A DNA stretch of 64,000 nucleotides from Sycobia sp. Sy_11 (lineage: Eukaryota; Arthropoda; Insecta; Hymenoptera; Epichrysomallidae). The stretch is from the NCBI GenBank assembly GCA_018907035.1, contig JACCIC010000002.1, positions 563,001 to 627,000 on the forward strand, written 5' to 3'. Within the stretch, counting starts at the first letter, position 1. Each line of letters begins with the position of its first letter. Positions 37,601 to 50,783 of this stretch are shown here, in pieces. Both the position numbers and the translations under genes were made by a program. A model generated the notes under the pieces. That model ran no database searches, was not told the DNA's origin, and saw only the letters and a program-made list of their open reading frames with translations.

Positions 37601-40600
37601 AATTTAATATAATAAAATTGGGTAAGGATATTACTAATAAGTGAGCTTTGTGTATAAAATTAATGCTGAAATTAGCCAGCAACTTACGTGCACATGAAAA
37701 GTTAAAAATAGAAATCGAACAACAAAAACAAAACAAAATAGAACGTTAAAAACAAGGGTTTCAAAACAATGAACGGGATAGTCGATACAAAAAATAAATA
37801 ATAATAATTCTATGGTTTTTCAAACTAATAATGAATGCGGGCAGCGTGTATAAATTGATATAATGTGGAATTTCAGATAAAGAAAATAATTTTTACAAAT
37901 GCTTGATATCTGAAATATTATGCATTAAATTATCTAAAGATGCGATAAATAAGCAAGAAGATCTCGCCTATAACGAACATCAAAAGGTTATTGCTTTTAC
38001 TTTTCACCAATTGACGAATATCAAAAAAATTAAAGAACTCGATCTTTTAAAAGTAGCTTAACGTCCTTTATTTTTATAAAACATTGATCGTTTTTATTTC
38101 TGTCTACGTTTACGAATAGGCAAACGGCCGACTAACTGATGAGTCCAGCAAGGGGACAAAACGTACACGATTCATTAACAATTAGTCACAACATCAAATT
38201 TTTAATTTAATATAATTATAATCGATAATTTTTTTCTTCAAAATTTCATTCCATCTAATTTACAGCTTTTTATTCAATTATCGATTGTGACTCGTAAATC
38301 AACCGTCATTTACAAATATTATGAACAAAACGAAATTCAACTTTTGAATTCTCAATTTTCTCGTTATCTACTCACATTGAAAAGCAAGGGGTATCATTTT
38401 ACAACATTATTTATACTTATTTAACTTGCCACCACTCCCTGGCACGGTAACACTTTTCAGTTTTCAGATTTTTAGTTACTAATAATTGTGTGCAGCAATT
38501 TAGATTTGCTTAATTCTCGAATTTTGTTTTTATAAAAGTCTGAAGAGGTTGTCGACCGGTTCCACCGTATGACGTAGGACGTTATCAAGCATAAATATTA
38601 ATTTTTTACTACACAAAAATTTGCCATAATTGTTTTACTAAATATTTTTATCAGGATAGATAAAATAATAAACCTTGCCATTGTTAAAAAATGTACTTTG
38701 TCCATTAATATTTCATGCTTGTATAACAATTTTTAATATTATATATGGGACGCAAGAAAAGATTGCCATATAAATCACCTGGATTTGATCTGGAATTTGT
38801 TTGGTAATTGTTTTCTTTTGCGCGGACGGGAAGGAGGGGAGCGGATGAATACCTCTAAACTCTAAAATAAAGCTTTATCTAATGACTGCCCTAATAAATT
38901 TAGGGACTTAATAAAGAACAATATTCACATACCTGTTCCATACTGTAGGTACAAATCTTAGACGGTATAAGCGCCATTTCACCATCTGACTCGATACAAA
39001 GAACGTAGCCGGATATCAGTATGAGCCAGTGCAAATCCTCATAAATATGTTCCACGGCTTTCACGTCTGAGATGTTAAACGTTTCTTGCTGCCCGACCAG
39101 CCGATTAAGCTGGTCCTTCAGTTTATTTGTACGGTCTTCGAGTAAACGGAACAGTAACGGAAGCGAGTAGCTCAAAACGTGCAAGCCTAAGGTCCCTGGA
39201 ATCGTTAAATCCACAATTAAGCAGTTCCACTTACACTTATGTGTAAATGGAAATTGAAATTCATTACGATCAAATTGTAACGATCCATTCATTGAATTCA
39301 AATTTATGCGGAATGAAAAATAATTTACATAGATTTTTATATTTACTAGTAGACCGTGAAACACCCACAAGTAAAATTGTCTTCGATCGGCGATAAACCG
39401 AGCATTTTACAAACTATTACAATTTTTTTAACACTTTGGATTGTTAATACATCGTCTTTAACTATAACGCAATGACAAAGTTATATCTTTCGAATATTGA
39501 TGAAGATTCGTTGTGTAAGTTATGTTAGTCAAAAGCTTAAGCACGATATCAATCTGGCGCATTCACTAATTTACATAGCTATTACGAAAGTACTGTATTT
39601 TACGTTGTATTTTATTAAATTTGATTTTAACAGAATTTTTTCGCTCTCGTAAATGAAATTTATAAGTAGATTATTATATAATTATCATATTGAAGCTATT
39701 GATCATTGTGCGTCTAATGTTAGGTCTCATGTCTATCTCACCTGTCATCTTATCGATGAGTCCAGCAGGCAACTTAGGCAGTAAACCGTACATAAAGAAA
39801 GTTCTTTTAATTTCTGTTTTTATAAAATTCTTTTAATTTTTCGGCTAAAGAGTGTGTTACTTTTTTTATTCGCCACTCAATATGTTCCTAAGATCGATAA
39901 AATCCTTTATTACATAATCAACAAATGGAAGTGCATATAAAATATGAATTTGTGACACCATTTTAAATGTGTATTTTATTGATGTGTAACGATAATAATC
40001 CATTTTTAAATAACTCTAGACGATTTAAAATAAGTCTTTCTAGTAAATTGAGTTTAATTAATTACGATCTGCTATAAAATTTTGTGGGTTAATATTGTTT
40101 AAAAATTTATAATACATTTTTATTGTAGCTTAAAGAAATTTCTTTTAAAAAAATCGAATAATTAATAAATTATATATTTAATGTTAATTTGATTCTATAA
40201 TCATTAGAAATGTTTTCCGAGCCTTAATTGAGGGGCTTAAATAAAGGGCTTATACTTATGATATTTGAATCATAATTAGCAGCCTGTATCCATCAAATTA
40301 GCTTATTCAAGTAAAATACGTTTTGTCTTATATCAGCTTGAATAACTTTTGACTATTTGGCGATATTACAGAATTGTATGAATTATTTTATGCATTTACT
40401 AGCATTCCCTTACGTGCCTTAATAGTCTATTGTTTCAAAACTATTGTTCCTCCCTTTGTAGTTTTGTATAAATTATTTTTAATTTTTTCTATGAAAACAT
40501 AAAATTTTAATTTTAATCTTCCGTTTAATAAGAGATAAATTTTTAAAAAAGAAAAGCTCCTAATATAATGCAGAACTTGTATCAAAGTTATTTATATTTG

Positions 40601-43600
40601 AATGCTTCATTTTTTTTTCTTTTTATTTTGTCTTTACATTGTGGATAGAAGATTGAAATTCCAACTTTAAGTTAAACTTTAAACCATATAAAGAAAATAA
40701 CTAATAAAACAAATGGTTACCTATAAAATCGGCTGAAAATAATTTTTTAGGTATGGCCCCAAACCACCTGTATACAGAGGTGAAAAGAAAATTAACATGC
40801 TTATCTATTAATATACTTTAATTGTACTTTTGTCGACTGCTTATATACAAATTAATAAATATTTTTTTCATTGGTCTTACAGTCCAATCAAATCAATCGA
40901 AAACAATACGTAACAATATCAATACATATCTACATTAACATTAATACATCAATACACAAAAATAACAAAAATTAAAATTAAAATTCAAAATTATAATGAC
41001 AGTCAGATTGTCCTTGTACACAATCACCCCCGTATTATCTATTAATAACTTGAAGATTGTTATAGTCGTTAAATTTAACTCGTAAAATAAAATGTAAATA
41101 TATATAAAATCACGTTTATCACATTTCAAAGTTCTTGAAGGACATTATTTCGGGGTAAAATCTAAAAATTAATTTTAATTCATATATTGGAAAAATTAAT
41201 TTTCATATTAGGAGAAGAATTTGGATGAGATTTTTACAAGCTTAATCGCGCGCGCGTGTGTGTGGGTGTGTGTGTGAAGTAATCATTTTATACAAAAATA
41301 AAATTAAATAATCTAAAAATTTTTTTTACCATTTTAGAAGTAAATTGTGTGAAAAACTGTATACAGCATTTAGGTAAATACATAAACTTACAGCTGTTAT
41401 TATTTCTTCCCATAGAAGTAAAATTAATTGGTCGGTATTTTTATAAATAACCTTTGAAAATAAAGTGCACATCTTTAAAAATGTTGAAGATATCAATAAA
41501 GGTGTAAAGAACATATTTATTTTCTTTTCACCCCCGTAGAAATAAATTAGAAAAAAAAATCCAAAAATTATTAATTGTAGATTTACGTAAGCATGCAAGC
41601 TTTGAAATTAAAAATCGAATCCATAAGTTTAGAATATCTGCAATTATCGAATAAAATGTAAAAAGATATATAAATGTATGCTTTTACCCTATAAGACGTG
41701 GAGTCGGGTAAAATCCATAATGATACTTAGTTAATAACATTTATAACCATTATAAAAAAATCAATTAAATAACTTCCGAAAATTTATTTTCGAAAGTTTT
41801 TTTTCTTTTTACCTTTTAGCCATGGATTAAGACATACTTAAAAAATTGACATTTAAGTATTCTGATAACCACCCCACTATGTTCTTTTTTTGGATTTTTC
41901 GTCCTGAAATCGTAGATCTTTCGAACAAAATCATGAAAATAAATGATTTTGGTCTTAAATTGTACAATAATGGATGCTGTAACCTCTGCTGCAACTAGGA
42001 AAAATGCCCAGTTAGATTTAATTGTCATTGAATGTTTAGCGTTTTAGTGTTGCGCGTGAAAAGGATCCTTAAGAGACGTGATTGTTTAATATTTTCTTCT
42101 TAAATATTAAAAATTATAAAGTCAAATGTAAGATTATTTTTACGCGACGTTACTTACATTATATTTATTTACGTTGACAGCTCAACGACTATAACGAGTT
42201 CAATTTCAAACTTCGAAAATTTCAGTATGACGAGAATCAAACACCGACCAGCGAGCAGCCTCTTAATCCTCGAGTAAACTCTGGGGTTTAAATATACGGT
42301 AAACAAATCGATGCCTTCACCGCTCGAGTCAACGACTGCTCTTTTAATAAAAAATTTACTACATCGAATAAAAAAATTGTAAATGTGTAGAAATCGTGAA
42401 CTGAATTTCTTAAAACTCAAAGAACCACACAGTTTGGTGATATATTCCACTAAGTGGCTGCTAATATTTGACGAATAGTGACAATTCTCTGGAGGATTAC
42501 CACCCAAAACTAATTAATTTTTTTCAAAGCTGCGATTTATTCTTTATGAAACAAAAATCAAATTCTGAGACAAATACAGCTAGCTTTTATAAATATTAAT
42601 GTTTAATAAGGCAAATAAATCTAGTACATGAGTAATAAACAATAGATAAAGATCTAATGATCTATGATTACTTATATATTGCATTTACTTTTAGGTAGTC
42701 CTTTTTCTGTTTGTAATATTTGAAACGTAGGAATTACTCACCAATTATCATAAGCTGACTTTTGAACTTAGATCGGTCATCCTCGTCTTCGGCAGTAATT
42801 TCCTCATTGCTGAGTTCATTACCACCGACACCTCGCGTTCCGTCCGGTGGTGCTAAGTGACACTGCAAATATTTATTAAAAATTTGGATAGAGCTCTGCT
42901 TAAGAAATTCTTCTGGGAAATGCTCTGGCTCATAGATTATCAAACCCCACAATTGCAGCATAATTTGGAAAGCTTCCATGTAGAGGCAATCTTCGATGCA
43001 CATCTACAATAATTTTAATGTTAAAAATTTAAATCAGAAAAATTTTATTGTGTATTTGATTTCAAGTTATTGTATAAAATGGTAGTACTTTGAAATGATT
43101 ATATGTAATTTTGTACTAATTTGAAATAATTCCACGCTTATATACATATCGTTAAATGTTAATTAACATAAATGTTAAAAATATATGATGCAAAGTTAAA
43201 ATGATGAGCTATTTGGAAATAAATAGTACCTAGTATCTACAACTCTCTTACTTGAGACAAAATTAAGAAGATAAAAATAATTAATGTAGTTTTTAACATC
43301 ATGATTTTTAACTAAAGCCTAAAAAATATTTTCAAAGATTATAGATAGAGAAAAATATAATAATGCTATAATATGAATAAACAATATGTTACTAGTTAGG
43401 CTATAAAATAAATTTGAAAGCTCGTGAATATAAACACAAAAACCGTGATTAAAAGATACTCAAATATAGGTTGATTTACTTAGCTAACTCTTTTGCTGGT
43501 CCAGACTCATATTTTGATAATTTACAATGTTTACTGTTTCGTAAATTTCTGAAAATTTATCACAGCAAATCATTTTATAAAAATATTTTTATTAATAAGA

Positions 43601-43978
43601 TTAAAATTTATAACGAGGCCTACGATGTCTTTATCCACGAAGGTACAAAATTTTCCACATATTTTCAAATATTTTGTTTAGAAAAACATAATAGACCTCT
43701 GTTGTCGATGAACGCCGTAATATCATTATAAATAAAATAATGCTAAATTATATGTATCAAAAATTATAACGATTGATCAATACTATTAATACTACAACTT
43801 TTAGAATTATATTATATATTTGACAGATATTTAATGAATTTAGAAGTTGACTGCTAGCACGTGAGCGGCTTAGTATTAGGTCAGAAATTAAATTAAGTTA
43901 TAAAAAATATAAATGAACAAAATATTAAGGAAAATAGAAAAATAGAAATACAAAAATGCATTTGAGCTATTTGAAGGA

Positions 43979-44034
<56 letters not shown>

Positions 44035-44066
44035 TGAGTAACTATAGAAGGTGCGAAAGAGAGTAT

Positions 44067-44106
<40 letters not shown>

Positions 44107-47100
44107 AATAATAGGAAATAATAGAAATAATAAGAAAGAACAGAAACCAATTTAAATGAAAGATATAAGGAGATTAAAAAACTTGGAATATTACAAAAAT
44201 TATAATTAGTAATAAAAAAATATGGAAGACAGCAAAAATCCCAGTAAAACGATAAAAGATTAAATATATCCTAATTCCCACATAGCATGAACGGGTATCA
44301 GATGCTTACAAGATTGGACTGGAAGCTTTCAAGATTCCAAGAACGATTAGAAACCTTACAAAAAACTTTAATTAATTATTGCCAGAACTGTCAGCTGTGT
44401 GAAATTAATTGCTGTTTTAAAAGATTCTTCGAATGTTTATAACAACCTTTCAGAGCAGATTTTATGAAATATTCATGGTGTAAATATTCGGAAAATTCAT
44501 GATTTCCAATTTATGAATCCAATGTCTTAAAGATCTCGTGAGAGTTTACCAAAATTATTGAGGAAACAGCCAAAGAAACTTTGAAAAAATATTCCTGAAA
44601 GCGTGAAATTTTTAGAAGAAATGAATGTGATAAAGGTTTGCGAAAACTTGCAAAAAATGCTCAGGCAATATTCTAGGAAACTTGGATAAAAATTTTTCGA
44701 AAGCATGAAATGTCTGGAATAAATTCCTATCATAAAGATTTCGCGAAGGTTTGTAATAATAATTGATATAATAATTTAAATAATCTTTCAATAGGTTTTA
44801 TTTTAAGCTTCCGACAAGGCTGGTGTAAGCTTTTGGATGAATACGAAAATCTTTCAGCAAGCTTTCATGAAATAATTGACAGAACCACGGAATGTTTGGA
44901 ACAAAGTCCTTCTAGAAATATTTCTTGAATACATATAGCAAACTTGCAAGGGGCCCTTTTACGAGGTCAATTCTATTCTCTACTGTCAAAGACCCATTTT
45001 TTGCCAAAATCAATCTAGCCTATGGATACCTGTTAATATTATCGAACATATAACGCATTTCTATTTGCGAAAATACTTTTACGTTAACATCTTCATCGTC
45101 ATAATAATCTTACATATTAATCAAGCGAAATCTTATAACAATTGTGATTATGAAAAATTTTCGGAAGATCAAGTAAAATTTTAACATTGAAAGAATAAAA
45201 TTCTATGATAGCTTGATATTTGTTTTGCCATTTAAATCTTTCAAAAAGCATACGATAATCTTCCATTAAAAGATTTCAATGGAGATTCTCGTAATATTTT
45301 ATGTAAAGTTCTCGTAACATTTCTACTAGGTTCCGATAGTTATTCCAACTTCATAGAAATGCTCCCAATAAAGTTTAGCATAATTCATTTCACAATTCAC
45401 CGGATTTAGCGGTGGAAAATATCACTATTCGATTGCTCTACAGTTTTCGACTCAAAACTACGAATTGAGTTAGTTTTATGTAAAAATAAATGGCGTATGT
45501 TAGTTTTCAGCACAAAATTAGAAATTGTGCAAGTTTACTTTTTTTTTGAAGACGTACATGTAGTAAAAAATTAAATATTAAATTTTCTAAACTTTACGCG
45601 ATGTTTAAGTAAAAATTTTAATTTAACATTGATATAAAATGACATTGCAATCTTATGCTACGTGTTGTGAAATATATTTCATGAATCTTTAAAATGGAAT
45701 AGCCGTTTGTCGAAATTTATTACAATTGAACAGTAAGAATATAAATCCTTATGGCATACTTTTTGAATAGTAGAGGAATTTAATAGAATCGTCAAGATAT
45801 TGAAGGAGAAAGGAGCTATTGAAAAACTTTAACTTTGATCCTATCTACATAAGTTTAATGTTATTGCAACTTTTCTGAATATGATTTCCAAATGTTCTCT
45901 ATACTGCCAAACTTCAACAGATCGTTTAGAAAACCTAGAGAATTAAAAGCTTAACATTTACAGAGTTGAATAAACAAAAGAGAAAAACCATTGATCAGAC
46001 CATCTTAGAAGAAAAATACGTGATTTTTTTATAAAAAATTTTTACAAGTAAAAATATGAAAATAATTAATAATTTTATGCAGAATATAAATAATCTAAAC
46101 CAAAAATAACAGTGAAATATTTTTAGCAAAAGAAGAGCTTAAAATGGAGAATTTGAATTAAACAGAACCAAATAATACAACGATATTAATGAAAAGAGGG
46201 AAAAATATTTTAACAAAAATAAACTTGAATTGAATGCAGAAAACACTAAAATTATGGAGTTAGATTAGGTAAGCAGAAAGGATAAGAAAAATCATTGAAT
46301 TTAAATAAAATGAAAGAAAATAAATACAGTCAATGAGTTGAATTATTTGAAGTATATTATAAAAGAAAATAATATCATCGGAGAACACATGAAAAGTATA
46401 AAAAGAAAGGTAACTAAAACAATAGATAAATTTGAAATAAATGAGAAGGAGATAATATGAAAGTTAATATTAAATATATCAATTTCAAGCACAATATTGG
46501 AGGCAAAACTGAATGTTCTAATATACATGGTATATGGTAATAAAAGAGGCAAAAAAGGGAAAATGGTAAAAAAAGAACTATTAAACGAAGTTCCGAAACA
46601 TTGAAAAGTACGGTAAAATATAAAAATATATATGGTAAAAGAACTTAATGGAATATATAAAAATAAAATTTATTATTTATTAAAGAAAAAATGAAGTATA
46701 AATAAAACAATAAAAGAAGGTATACAAGGTTCAATAAAATTCTAATAAAAAAAAAAAAGAAAAATGTAATTCTAAAAATAAATGTTTAGAAACTAAATTA
46801 AAAATGCATGATACAAGAATAAAACAATCTATAAAAAAAATTAATAACAAGTTATAATCAAAATAAAATTTTTTAAAGAATTTTGAATGAAAAAAGGGTT
46901 AATGTGAAATAAGAAAAATAAATTTATTTTTTGATAAAAAGAAACATAAACTATAATATACATTATATAGTAAATATTAAATAATAAACAATAATGTTAA
47001 TATTATAATTTGTAATATTAACTTACATATATACAATGCTAAACATTAACTATAATATACATGAAATAGTAAACATTAAAGAATAAACAATAATGTTAAT

Positions 47101-49671
47101 ATTATAATTTCGTACACTTAAGAAATGAAATAATACTTTAGTATTATAATTTAGTATTATAATATATATAAAAAAAATTTGTACTTTTCTTTATGCACTT
47201 CTACGAAAAATTTTGATGGAATAAAAATCTTTCTATATTCTTAACTTATTATAATTTAACAATTGTAAACATTATTACTCACTGATTCTTCTCGAGAAGC
47301 ACCTTCAGCAAATAGACAAGTATGTCGTGTTATTTGTTCCATAAATACCCTTTGCATTTCCTCTGGTAAACTAAATATTGTAGGAGAAAAAATGGTAACA
47401 AGTTTTTGAAAAATATCTGCAATGCCAACTGCTTCTTGATCAATTATCTCGATATTAGAAATTAGTTTTAAGAAACTCTGCATGTATGTAGTCAAATACT
47501 GTAATTTTACATCTTGCGAACCCATCAGTACTCCATCAACACTAGCTAATTGTACAAGACAGCTTCTTGCATGATGTGCTAATTGTGGATTAGATCTAAC
47601 CTTCCAATAAACCGTAAAAAAAAGGTCTATCATAAGTGGATTGAGCATAACATTCTTCCATAAAGTAGTTAAGCGAAGTCTAGGAGACTTTTCTAATGAT
47701 TTAGACATTTCAACAATTCCCAACAGTCTTCTAGTCAGTGTTTTCGATGTTTTAAAGTTAAGGATCTCATAATTACACATGAACAAAATATTTTACAAAA
47801 TGAATATACTTAAATTATTTTTAGTATATAGATCTTATTGAATAATTGTCATTATTTTATTTAATTTTCATAAACATATAAAATAATTTATACAATTAAA
47901 AATAACAATACATCAACTTTCTAATTAATACTGAAAAGGATATTGCGTCCATAAATAAAACACCAAGTTAAGACGCTTTCAGATATGGAAAGCAAATGTT
48001 TTATCAATGGTAATATAGGTTCTGATATATCTGTTTCTGTTAATTTTTCAAGTGCTTGAACACAAAATTTAAATATTCTTTTCAATGAAGTAACTTCAAA
48101 TTGTTTTTTTGCTTTAAAGTGAACTTCCCATGTTAATCCTACATCAGAAGCTTTAAGAGTTGTTGCATATTCTTCTATTAAAGTTGAAATTATAGAACAA
48201 CCTAATAATTGCTGAAAAATAATTAAAGCATTAATTTAACAATATTTTAAGTTTTTATAACATTGAACAAATAAATTCTTTAATATATTATTTACTACAT
48301 AACTATGAATAAAAAACAATATAACAAAATTATTTATTCCTACTCTTGGCAAATCTCCACACATAATTAATGTTTCAACTTCTTTTAAAAGTTCTTTTCT
48401 TTCTTCTCCTAAATCATCTATGCTTCCTCTTTTAATTATGATAGCAATAACTTGTAATATTCTTTCTCTTACAAAGGGTGCCAAAGTTGGTTTACTTATT
48501 AAATAATGCAACAAATATTGCCTCATGAATCCAATGAATGATTTTGTCAATAATGGCCATTCTCTAATTAATGCAATTTTTATTACACCAGCAGCTTCAA
48601 ATAAAACATAGTCCGTAGTAGATGTTTCTAAAATTTCTTTACACAATTCATATGGTGATTCTGTTTTGTGAAAATTTAAAAAAACTGCCTCTGCTGACTG
48701 TCGTTGTACAGCATTAACTAAATTTGGTGGTGCCTTAAAAGAAAGAAAAATTAAATATTAATTATTATCATACTTATATTTACAAAAAAATCGCTGCAAA
48801 CTAAAAATCTCTTTTTTAAATTAGATTAAAACATAAACATATTAAATTATTAAAAGTAATAGATTGTATTATTAAAATTATTAAAAATAATGTATTAATA
48901 ATTAGATTTCCTGTTTATTCAAGAATTCTCTTTTAATACCATTCATAAAGTATAATTACCAACATTATATAAATGTCCTCTAAATAATATGTGAATAATT
49001 TAAATAAATAACATTTTTATTAAATTATAGCTTTATTGTAATATTTATATAAAAATAAATTTAAAATAAATATAAATGAACATAAGTACTAGAAACAAAT
49101 AATTTTTAATATAAAAGAGCTTTTCTATTAAAAATAATAAATTTTTTAAATCTACAGATAAATAATATCATTACAAATGAAAACTGAGTCTTCATAAGTA
49201 AAATAATATTGAAATAAAGATGTATATTGAATTTATTTCTATTCATTTTTTAATAAAATAATTGTGAACATTAACTTAATAATTTTAAATTTTCATACAT
49301 TAAAATTTAAGTATAATATAATACATTAAAAACAAAAAAAATACATGGCATTCTGTAATACTTTCTGAATTCTAAATATTTATAAAAAGCCACAAAATTA
49401 ATTTATTTTTATTTTACAATTACCAAGTTTGTTACAAATCTTGTTTTTCCAAAACAAACATTTTTCAGATTTTCATAACATAACCTAAAAAAGGGCTTTT
49501 AGAAATAGTAATAAAATTTGTACCAATTGTCCCAAATTATTATAATTTTTTTTGCTATTGAAAAAAATAATTTATCTGATCTTGATATTTAAACATGATA
49601 TATTTTATCAAGAAACTTACCAAAATAACTTGTGCAGCGGCCTCTAATTCTCTTAGTACTTGATTCGCCAT
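34630..49671 (-). CDS. XPO4: Exportin-4 (importin-beta family nuclear transport receptor)
   Basis: Twelve coding exons on the minus strand: 49671-49621, 48733-48344, 48212-47932, 47765-47283, 43003-42742, 39195-38933, 37204-36765, 36602-36322, 36179-35962, 35827-35577, 35457-35229 and 34917-34630. The product is about 1145 residues, the usual family length. It aligns with exportin-4 throughout: MANQVLRELEAAAQVIL at the start, LETSTTDYVLFEAAG, CHLAPPDGTRG, IYEDLHWLILISGYVL, FGIHNIMPMLTLELLKFPTL and the C-terminal RLADAFKTLTENL. Exportin-4 carries cargoes such as eIF5A and SMAD3 out of the nucleus with RanGTP and also imports some proteins. All exons are in phase except around exon 3: one extra base in an A4 run (48180-48183) breaks the frame, and the exon 3/4 junction does not join in phase with the splice sites I chose. 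The gene could still be functional if these are assembly errors or if I misplaced that junction. Confidence 0.93.
38101..38169 (+). ncRNA. Hammerhead-ribozyme-like motif (degenerate)
   Basis: The core CTGATGA (38136-38142) is followed by a 4-bp stem, GTCC (38143-38146) with GGAC (38154-38157), then AAAAC where the ribozyme consensus has GAAAC. The outer strands TGTCTACGT (38101-38109) and ACGTACACG (38161-38169) can pair over nine positions with one C-C mismatch and one T-G wobble, placing the cleavage triplet GTT at 38108-38110. This is the order of a type III hammerhead. The G-to-A change falls at the residue used as general base, and stem I (38111-38135) pairs poorly, so catalysis is doubtful. 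It lies in an XPO4 intron, antisense to that gene. Confidence 0.4.
40814..41034 (-). mobile_element. Unnamed retroposon family, 5'-truncated copy C in XPO4 intron
   Basis: Flanked by a perfect 13-base direct repeat TTATCTATTAATA at 40801-40813 and 41035-41047. The left edge has the family 3' terminus in reverse (AATTGTACTTTTGTCGACTG), then AAATTAATAAATATTTTTTT and TTGGTCTTACAGTC. The right end stops just after the block GACAGTCAGATTGTCCTTG, without the second inverted arm, so the copy is truncated at its 5' side, as target-primed integration would produce. Confidence 0.75.
43988..44102. repeat. (TA)n and (GA)n microsatellites
   Basis: About 43 bases of TA repeats (43988-44030), then, after a 38-base spacer, about 34 bases of GA repeats (44069-44102), in the large XPO4 intron 4. 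Confidence 0.95.
44575..44960. repeat. Diverged tandem repeat, period about 100 bases
   Basis: The unit starting GAAACTTTGAAAAAATATTC at 44575 recurs 102 bases on as GAAACTTGGATAAAAATTTT at 44677, and the following segments (GAAAGCGTGAAAT and GAAAGCATGAAAT; AAAGGTTTGCGAA and AAAGATTTCGCGA) keep the same spacing. A weaker third unit may follow. It lies in XPO4 intron 4 and has no coding potential. Confidence 0.5.
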
Positions 49672-50725
49672 TTTTATAAATATATTAAATACCTTTTTCT
49701 ATATTAGTTAAAGCAGGGTATAAAGTAAGAAGGGTATATAGAGAGAAGGATAGAAAACTCCACTGGGCACTGGCCACTGATCGTTTACATATGGGGATAT
49801 GGGGCGGCATATAGGGGAAAGGCTTTGCTTGGCGCGGCTGGAGAGGGGGGCACACCGTACAAGAATAGTTCAAGTATTAATCGGAACGTGGCGCTTATTA
49901 ATATTTTTCTCTTTCTACTATCCTCTGCGCCGTGCTCTGGCTCTACCAAATAACAAGAGATCGAGAGAGATAGAGAGAGAAAGAGAGAGCGAACGACTAA
50001 AAAATAGTACAAAGATAGAGAAGAGAAAATAGATGATAACTAAAGTAGTAGCAGAATAACAACAGGTAGCAACTAGTAGGCCAGTAGGCCATTAATCATC
50101 ATTCATCATCACAAAATTAGAGCCAGAGGCTCAATGATCTGATGGGAATGGCTAAGTATAATAATACGCGTCCAAAATGTATTTTACGATATATCAAATA
50201 TTACATAATCTACGTTGCTATTTTCATTCATGTAGACGTATAATACCAAATAATATACATCACGGATGATTATATTCAATCCAAATATATCTTTCGAGCG
50301 CTTTTTGAATTCGTTCATAAAATAAATAATTATTTTTTATTAATAATCAGACGCTAGTTGTACGCAATAAATCTGATGGAAATACTCATGTATAAAACCA
50401 GAAATTACTTTATTCGCTTTCATATCATCGTTGACACCATAAGTTTCATGTTTGATACTTTATGCTTATTTATTTATTCGCTCTAGTCGATTGATAATGG
50501 AATAAAAAGAATTATTTATTTTATTACTTATAAATATATACATTTACGTATACACTGATAAAATTAATGTATCGATCAATGAACAAGCAATGATTTTCTG
50601 TGGTTCAATTATAGTAAATGTTTATTTTCACTAAGTCAATTAAAGTCAAAGTTGTAATTTGCACCCAAGGTTTTTTTTGCTCACTTAAAAACTAAGGCAC
50701 GAACAAATTTAATTTAATTGTCTAT

Positions 50726-50783
<58 letters not shown>

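Noticed and set aside
43888..44150. Minus-strand frames of Ile/Tyr and Ser/Leu repeats
   Set aside because: They translate the TA and GA microsatellites in XPO4 intron 4.
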